A stretch of 64,000 nt of DNA, taken from the NCBI GenBank assembly GCA_963662515.1, contig OY759675.1, forward strand, positions 682,001-746,000, in the 5' to 3' direction. This stretch comes from JAFGDI01 sp963662515. Lineage in GTDB: Bacteria > Planctomycetota > Phycisphaerae > Sedimentisphaerales > SM23-30. The translations under genes were made by a program, and so were the position numbers. A model generated the notes under the pieces. It was not told where the DNA came from. It was given only the letters and a program-made list of their open reading frames with translations, and made no database searches. This document shows, piece by piece, positions 59,660 through 64,000 of the stretch. Positions within the stretch are counted from its first letter, which is position 1. Each line of letters begins with the position of its first letter.

Positions 59660-62188
59660 TTATTTCAGCGTAAAGGCTGCTTTTCCTCTTATGTCAGCGG
59701 AAGATGAGCCGATAAGTATCTCAAATTTCTTACCGTCGATGATCCAGTTGTGTATTTCCGGATCAAAACTTGCCAGGGCTTCGGTGCTCAGGGTTATATT
59801 TACCTCTTTGCTTTCACCCGGTTGCAGGGCAACTTTCTGGAAGCCTTTGAGGGCTTTGACCGGCTGGGGCAGTCTGGCATCCAGCCAGCTTAAATATACC
59901 TGAGCGGTTTCACTGCCGGCAAACTCTCCAGTATTCTCTATTGTAAATTTTACAGATATAACTGGCAGATCGTTTTCTCGTTCTACTGTTACTGTTGGCT
60001 TGCCATATTTAAAGTTGGTATAAGACAGGCCATAGCCAAAGGGGAATTGCGGCTCAATGTTCTGCTTTTCAAAACCGCGATAGCCGACAAATATGCCTTC
60101 CTTATATTCTATGTCGTGGCCATTGGTCAGGCCATAATTTTTATATGATGGGTTATCTTCCCATTTCTTTTCAAAGGTAGCCGGCAGTTTTCCTGAAGGA
60201 TTAACTTTGCCAAAAATTATCTCAGCCAGAGCCTGACCACCTTCCTGGCCGGGGTACCAGGCCATGAGCAGGGCTGGTACATCGGCCAGCCAGTTCTGCA
60301 TATCTACATTACCGCCAGCATTGATAATCACAATAGTACGGTCATTAGCCGCTGCTATGGCCTTGATCAGATCTTCCTGGCCGGCAGGCAAAGTGAATGA
60401 CCGGTCTGAGCCTTCGCCTTCACTGTCAGAGCCAAAGCCGACACATACCACTGCGGCATCAGCTTCTTTGGCTGCTGCTACTGCATCAGACAGACTGTTC
60501 TTGGGCATGCCCCAGCCAAATTGTGCTACAGCATCACCTGTCTTTTGATAATATTCTATTTTGATATTATAACTCTTACCTGCCTCAAGAGTCTTTTGTT
60601 TTTGTACTACCATTGCGGCATGATCGCTCCATTCATTAACGATAAGCTCATCATCGAACCATACCCGCATACCATCATCACAACAGGCTGTCAGACTATA
60701 TTCGCCTGCAGTTTTCGGTGTTATCATACCAGTCCAGCGAACTGACACCTCGCCGCCGGTTATGCCTTCGACACTAAAGGCTGCTGGAGACATCTTATTA
60801 ATGATATTTTCTATGCGTGTTAATACCGGCTCACCGGCCAGACCTATGCCATTGAAATACTCAACCTTAATGCCTGGTTTGATTTCGCCAGAATCGTCTG
60901 TGTGGCCAAAAACTGAGCTTTTGGCTATTTCATTTGACACCATGCGGCCAATGATCGGGAAGTATTTCACTTCTCCATTATCACCTAATATGCTCTTTAT
61001 GCCATCAACAGTATTTACTTCGTGGAATGGTTCAACTTTGGAACTGCCGCCGCCAGCAGCTATATGGCCGCCCATAGGGCCAACGACAACGATCTTTTTG
61101 GCATTACTGGTATTTAATGGTAAGGTGTTGTTCTCATTTCTGAGCAATACAATGCCTTCGCGAGCAACATCTAAAGCGACGGCTGCACACTTTGGATCAT
61201 CCAGAGGATAGTCAAGTTTCTGTTCCTGAGTTAAAAAGCCGGCTCTGACTATAACTCTTAGTAACCGGCGAACTTTGTCATCTATTGTGGCCTGTTTTAC
61301 CTTACCGGCACGAACCATGATCGCCAGATTGTCCGGGTTGAGATACTTACCGCCCGGCATTTCAATATCCAGACCGTTATTGGCTACGGCGGTTATCTCA
61401 TGTACCGCACCCCAGTCGCTCATTAGCACTCCGTCGAACCCCCACATTTCCTTTAATATGTCAATGTTGAGATATTTATTTGCTGAGCACCAATCGCCAT
61501 TGAGCAGGTTATAGGCACACATTACACAGGCGGCCTTTGCTTTTTGTACTGCCGATTTAAATGCCGGGAAATATATTTCGTGCATTGTTCTTTCGTCGAT
61601 CACCGAATTTGAGTCGAACCGGCGGTAATCCTGGTTATTGGCTGCAAAGTGCTTGGCTGTTGCCAGAACACCCTGAGACTGTATGCCGGTAATCAGACCA
61701 TAACCCATACGGGCGGCCAGTACCGGGTCTTCGCCTGTGTATTCAAAATTTCGCCCGCAAAGAGGATTGCGATATATATTCATGCCCGGTGCCAGCAAAA
61801 TATGTACGCCTCGAGCCCGGCTGTCTCTGCCTAATGACTCGCCATACGCGCGAGCCAGTTCATCATTCCAACTGGCGGCCAGAGCTATACATGCCGGGTA
61901 TTGCGTTGATTTCCCGGCATTCCTCACTCCGATCGGGCCATCGGCCATTCTTATCGCTGGTATTCCCAGACGAGGTATTGGCCTGATATAGAAATCGTTA
62001 TAGCCGCCAATATAAAGCAGTTTTTCTTCCAGGGTCATTTCTTTAAGCAGATTATCTACTTTGGCTTCCACCTCTTGGGCTGTTAATTGCTGGGCCAGTG
62101 CCACCTGGTTGATAAGGCTGAGAAGTAAGATAACCCCCATGATCAAACCCCGGCTATAATGTTCGATATGAATAGTGATTCGCGACAT
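59660..62188 (-). CDS. GH3 beta-glucosidase with PA14 domain
   Basis: An 842-residue exported glycoside hydrolase family 3 enzyme. A signal-type segment covers about 15-32 (GLIMGVILLLSLINQVALAQ). The catalytic barrel has ADGPIGVRNAG, ATAKHFAANNQDYRRFDSNS and the nucleophile Asp in GFDGVLMSDWGAVHE. An inserted PA14 domain (about 440-580; VEYFNGIGLAGEPVL; SLTACCDDGMRVWFDDELIV) is typical of GH3 PA14 enzymes. The alpha/beta sandwich has VVCVGFGSDSEGEGSDRSF and the C-terminus a fibronectin III-like fold. ATG 62188 is chosen over the longer open frame to 62284 for its AAGGTAG. Linkage specificity is unknown. Confidence 0.93.
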   Translation of the reverse strand: MSRITIHIEHYSRGLIMGVILLLSLINQVALAQQLTAQEVEAKVDNLLKEMTLEEKLLYIGGYNDFYIRPIPRLGIPAIRMADGPIGVRNAGKSTQYPACIALAASWNDELARAYGESLGRDSRARGVHILLAPGMNIYRNPLCGRNFEYTGEDPVLAARMGYGLITGIQSQGVLATAKHFAANNQDYRRFDSNSVIDERTMHEIYFPAFKSAVQKAKAACVMCAYNLLNGDWCSANKYLNIDILKEMWGFDGVLMSDWGAVHEITAVANNGLDIEMPGGKYLNPDNLAIMVRAGKVKQATIDDKVRRLLRVIVRAGFLTQEQKLDYPLDDPKCAAVALDVAREGIVLLRNENNTLPLNTSNAKKIVVVGPMGGHIAAGGGSSKVEPFHEVNTVDGIKSILGDNGEVKYFPIIGRMVSNEIAKSSVFGHTDDSGEIKPGIKVEYFNGIGLAGEPVLTRIENIINKMSPAAFSVEGITGGEVSVRWTGMITPKTAGEYSLTACCDDGMRVWFDDELIVNEWSDHAAMVVQKQKTLEAGKSYNIKIEYYQKTGDAVAQFGWGMPKNSLSDAVAAAKEADAAVVCVGFGSDSEGEGSDRSFTLPAGQEDLIKAIAAANDRTIVIINAGGNVDMQNWLADVPALLMAWYPGQEGGQALAEIIFGKVNPSGKLPATFEKKWEDNPSYKNYGLTNGHDIEYKEGIFVGYRGFEKQNIEPQFPFGYGLSYTNFKYGKPTVTVERENDLPVISVKFTIENTGEFAGSETAQVYLSWLDARLPQPVKALKGFQKVALQPGESKEVNITLSTEALASFDPEIHNWIIDGKKFEILIGSSSADIRGKAAFTLK

Positions 62189-62961
62189 AAAACTACCTTT
62201 CCTTTTCAATATTATTTTTTGTGTAAAGAGTGTGACGATTTGTTTGTGAATAAAATATATCATAGTTGCACTATTGGGCAACAAAAAAAAGAATACTGAG
62301 CCTGTTATTCATTACGCAGTTATGAATAAATCGTGTCATTATCTTGCAATTATTATGGGTGAAAAATAGTAATTAGTGAATTTGCAGGGAGTGTTTTTGC
62401 ATAAAAGTGCAACCTTCTTCTGTGTTTTAATTTTTTTTTGATAACAGGGTAGATTTTTCATTTACTGATTTTAGAAATAGTCTGATTGCTAATACTTTCA
62501 GGGTCAGTTGGCAGTGATATTGTTATTGGTTAAAGATAAGTGCCGTTATAGGACTATATTTTCAGGCGGGGTTGCTTTTTTGGGGTTTTCTATGGTCCTA
62601 TATTCTGGCAAAAAATATTTTAAATATTAAATAATGTTATGCTCTCTTTGGGGTCAGCAAGATCGCAACTCTTGCCTTTATAGTATATTAGCTAACCCTT
62701 TAGCCAGCGTCCTTACCTGTTTGCCAGGTAGTAAACTGGATACAGTATTTTTATTACTTAGTAAATTAAGTCGCTATGTTTTCATGTCGATACCCATAGC
62801 GGTTCAGTGATACAGTATTTTAGGATCTGAACAGCTATGGAGAGTTTATTGATGCCGTAGCAAAATCTGGGGGGTAAAACTGGGTGAAAAGAGAGTTGTG
62901 TATTGATGTTTGCTTCGTAAATTAGCAGGCAGATAGTGATAATAAATAGCAAAGAGGTAAT
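62189..62961. other. Divergent intergenic region, 773 bp
   Basis: No gene is supported. It holds short dyads near the chemoreceptor: GCTAA-CCCT-TTAGC (62691-62704), TACCTG/CAGGTA (62714-62730), CGCTATG/CATAGCG, and GTTCAG/CTGAAC (62802-62832). GATACAGTATTTT occurs twice (62739-62751, 62809-62821), 70 bp apart. The rest is AT-rich. Confidence 0.5.
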
Positions 62962-64000
62962 ATGATGCATATTAAGACGATCAAAATGAGAATAGCGGCC
63001 TGGTCCGGAGCGTGTTTGTTATTGACTGCTACCGTAATAATTAGTTATGCGGTATTGTCCATGCAAAATGCTGCTAATGCAACTCAGGAAGAGGCAGTTT
63101 CTCAGGCCAAATCTTATCTGACACAGGTAGCCCAGAATCAAGCCTCGAAGATCGAGTCGAGTCTGGAAACGGCTATGGATGTAGCTCGTACTATGGCTCA
63201 GACTTTTTCCGGTGTTAAGGATAAGGTCAATAAAATCGAGATCGGCCGGGCTGAAGTAAATTCTATTTTGAAGATAGTACTAGCTCGCCATGAACATTTT
63301 GTGGGTGTGTTTACGGCCTGGGAACCAGATGCCATTGATGAGATGGACGCTATATTTGCAAATTCAGCCGCCCACGACAGTACCGGGCGTTTTGTTCCTT
63401 ATTGGTATCGTGACATGGAAGGGAATCTGGCAACAGAGGCACTGGCCAATTACGATGGTAAAAATCTGGTCCCTACCAATCCTCGTACCCCTGATTATTA
63501 TGCAGTGCCCAAGCTGAGTAAAAATGATTTTATCACTAATCCTTTCACATATATAGTCCGCGGAGATCAGACACTGATCACTTCTCTGGTATCACCTATA
63601 GTGGTTGATGGCGTTTTTTATGGTGTAGCTGGCGTGGATGTCAGGCTTGACTCTATGCAGGCAATTACTGATGATGTTAAAAATTTCTATAGCGGAAACG
63701 GTATCGTTGCTCTTATCAGTAATAATGATATATTAGCCAGTGTAACTAATAAGCCAGAGCATCGCGGTAAGACAGTTCAGGCAGTGTTTAATGGCTATAA
63801 GTCTGTTTCTGGCAGTGCTGACAGTCAAGAGGTAAGAGTTGTAACCGAAGATGGTACAAATTTGTATCGTGCCCGTGTGCCTATTGCTATTGGCAGCTCA
63901 ACTACTCCCTGGACTGTTGTAGCTCAGGTCCCCGAATCAATTGTTCTGGCTGCTGCTAATAAGCAGCTTAAGCAGGCTCAGTTAAGTATGTATCTGATGA
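62962..64000 (+). CDS. Chemoreceptor-type transmembrane sensor with dCache domain, 5' part
   Basis: The frame is open to the right edge, so only the first ~346 residues are seen. A membrane helix at about 12-33 (RIAAWSGACLLLTATVIISY) is followed by a dCache-type ligand domain (VAWQNQASKIES-like region; VLARHEHFVGVFTAWEPDAID, FVPYWYRDMEGNLATEAL, DYYAVPKLSKNDFITNPFTY, ITSLVSPIVVDGVFYGVAGVDVRLDSM). This is the periplasmic part of a methyl-accepting chemotaxis protein or a sensor kinase. The output domain lies outside the window. AGAGG precedes the ATG pair. Confidence 0.8.
   Translation, partial: MMHIKTIKMRIAAWSGACLLLTATVIISYAVLSMQNAANATQEEAVSQAKSYLTQVAQNQASKIESSLETAMDVARTMAQTFSGVKDKVNKIEIGRAEVNSILKIVLARHEHFVGVFTAWEPDAIDEMDAIFANSAAHDSTGRFVPYWYRDMEGNLATEALANYDGKNLVPTNPRTPDYYAVPKLSKNDFITNPFTYIVRGDQTLITSLVSPIVVDGVFYGVAGVDVRLDSMQAITDDVKNFYSGNGIVALISNNDILASVTNKPEHRGKTVQAVFNGYKSVSGSADSQEVRVVTEDGTNLYRARVPIAIGSSTTPWTVVAQVPESIVLAAANKQLKQAQLSMYLM

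Noticed and set aside
1..64000. CRISPR array, insertion sequence with transposase, rRNA, or prophage
   Set aside because: No regularly spaced repeats, transposase, integrase, rRNA or phage structural genes were seen on either strand.

Overview
The window looks like chromosomal DNA of a Planctomycetota bacterium, most likely of the Phycisphaerae (Sedimentisphaerales-like). This is inferred from gene content: several ECF sigma/FecR pairs whose FecR partner carries an extracellular carbohydrate-binding-like domain, LamG and dockerin-like modules in secreted proteins, a PEP-CTERM protein, a Tat-signal sulfatase, glycoside hydrolases GH35 and GH3, a PL11 rhamnogalacturonan lyase, and an H-X9-DG type pseudopilin. 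Lipoproteins, OmpA, a lipid A-associated domain protein and MurG indicate a diderm envelope with peptidoglycan. An N-epsilon-acetyl-beta-lysine (ablAB) locus suggests osmotic stress or a saline habitat.

Layout. 0-9.4 kb: the 3' part of a PL11 lyase, argJ, an ECF sigma/FecR-LamG pair, a secreted dockerin protein, a Tat sulfatase and tatA. 9.4-19.3 kb: a membrane-anchored HTH protein with a long structured leader, an OmpA-like lipoprotein, a three-gene lipid A/LPS glycosylation set (GT39-like, LAB_N, GT2), a DUF362-like protein and mfd. 19.3-32.4 kb: an accessory carbohydrate region on the minus strand with a GH35, a decayed RND-pump remnant, three proteins sharing one unrecognised domain, two more ECF sigma/FecR pairs (one FecR frameshifted), and several palindromic repeat elements. 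32.5-45.9 kb: mostly housekeeping genes: DEAD-box helicase, pheS, rplT, rpmI, marR-ablA-ablB, dapB, tRNA-Arg(ACG), a GT2 overlapping a BshC-like gene, and polA. 46-54.2 kb: lipoprotein acetolactate decarboxylase, Fcy1-type cytosine deaminase, pseudopilin, an FKBP_N-cyclophilin fusion, pgk, ppnP, murG and argC. 54.2-64 kb: SGNH hydrolase, a 1191-residue mosaic secreted protein, GH3 beta-glucosidase, and the start of a dCache chemoreceptor.

How it fits together. The polysaccharide genes (PL11, sulfatase, GH35, SGNH esterase, GH3, LamG/dockerin proteins) point to breakdown of pectin-like or sulfated galactose-rich glycans. The three sigma/FecR pairs are plausible surface-sensing switches for them. 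The most unusual material is a roughly 170-residue domain used by three neighbouring proteins in different architectures, an almost perfect hairpin in the leaders of two of them, and a family of intergenic palindromes with a conserved core and copy-specific self-complementary ends. Structured leaders also precede the HTH protein and the DEAD-box helicase. All functional calls come from reading motifs; no database search was run.
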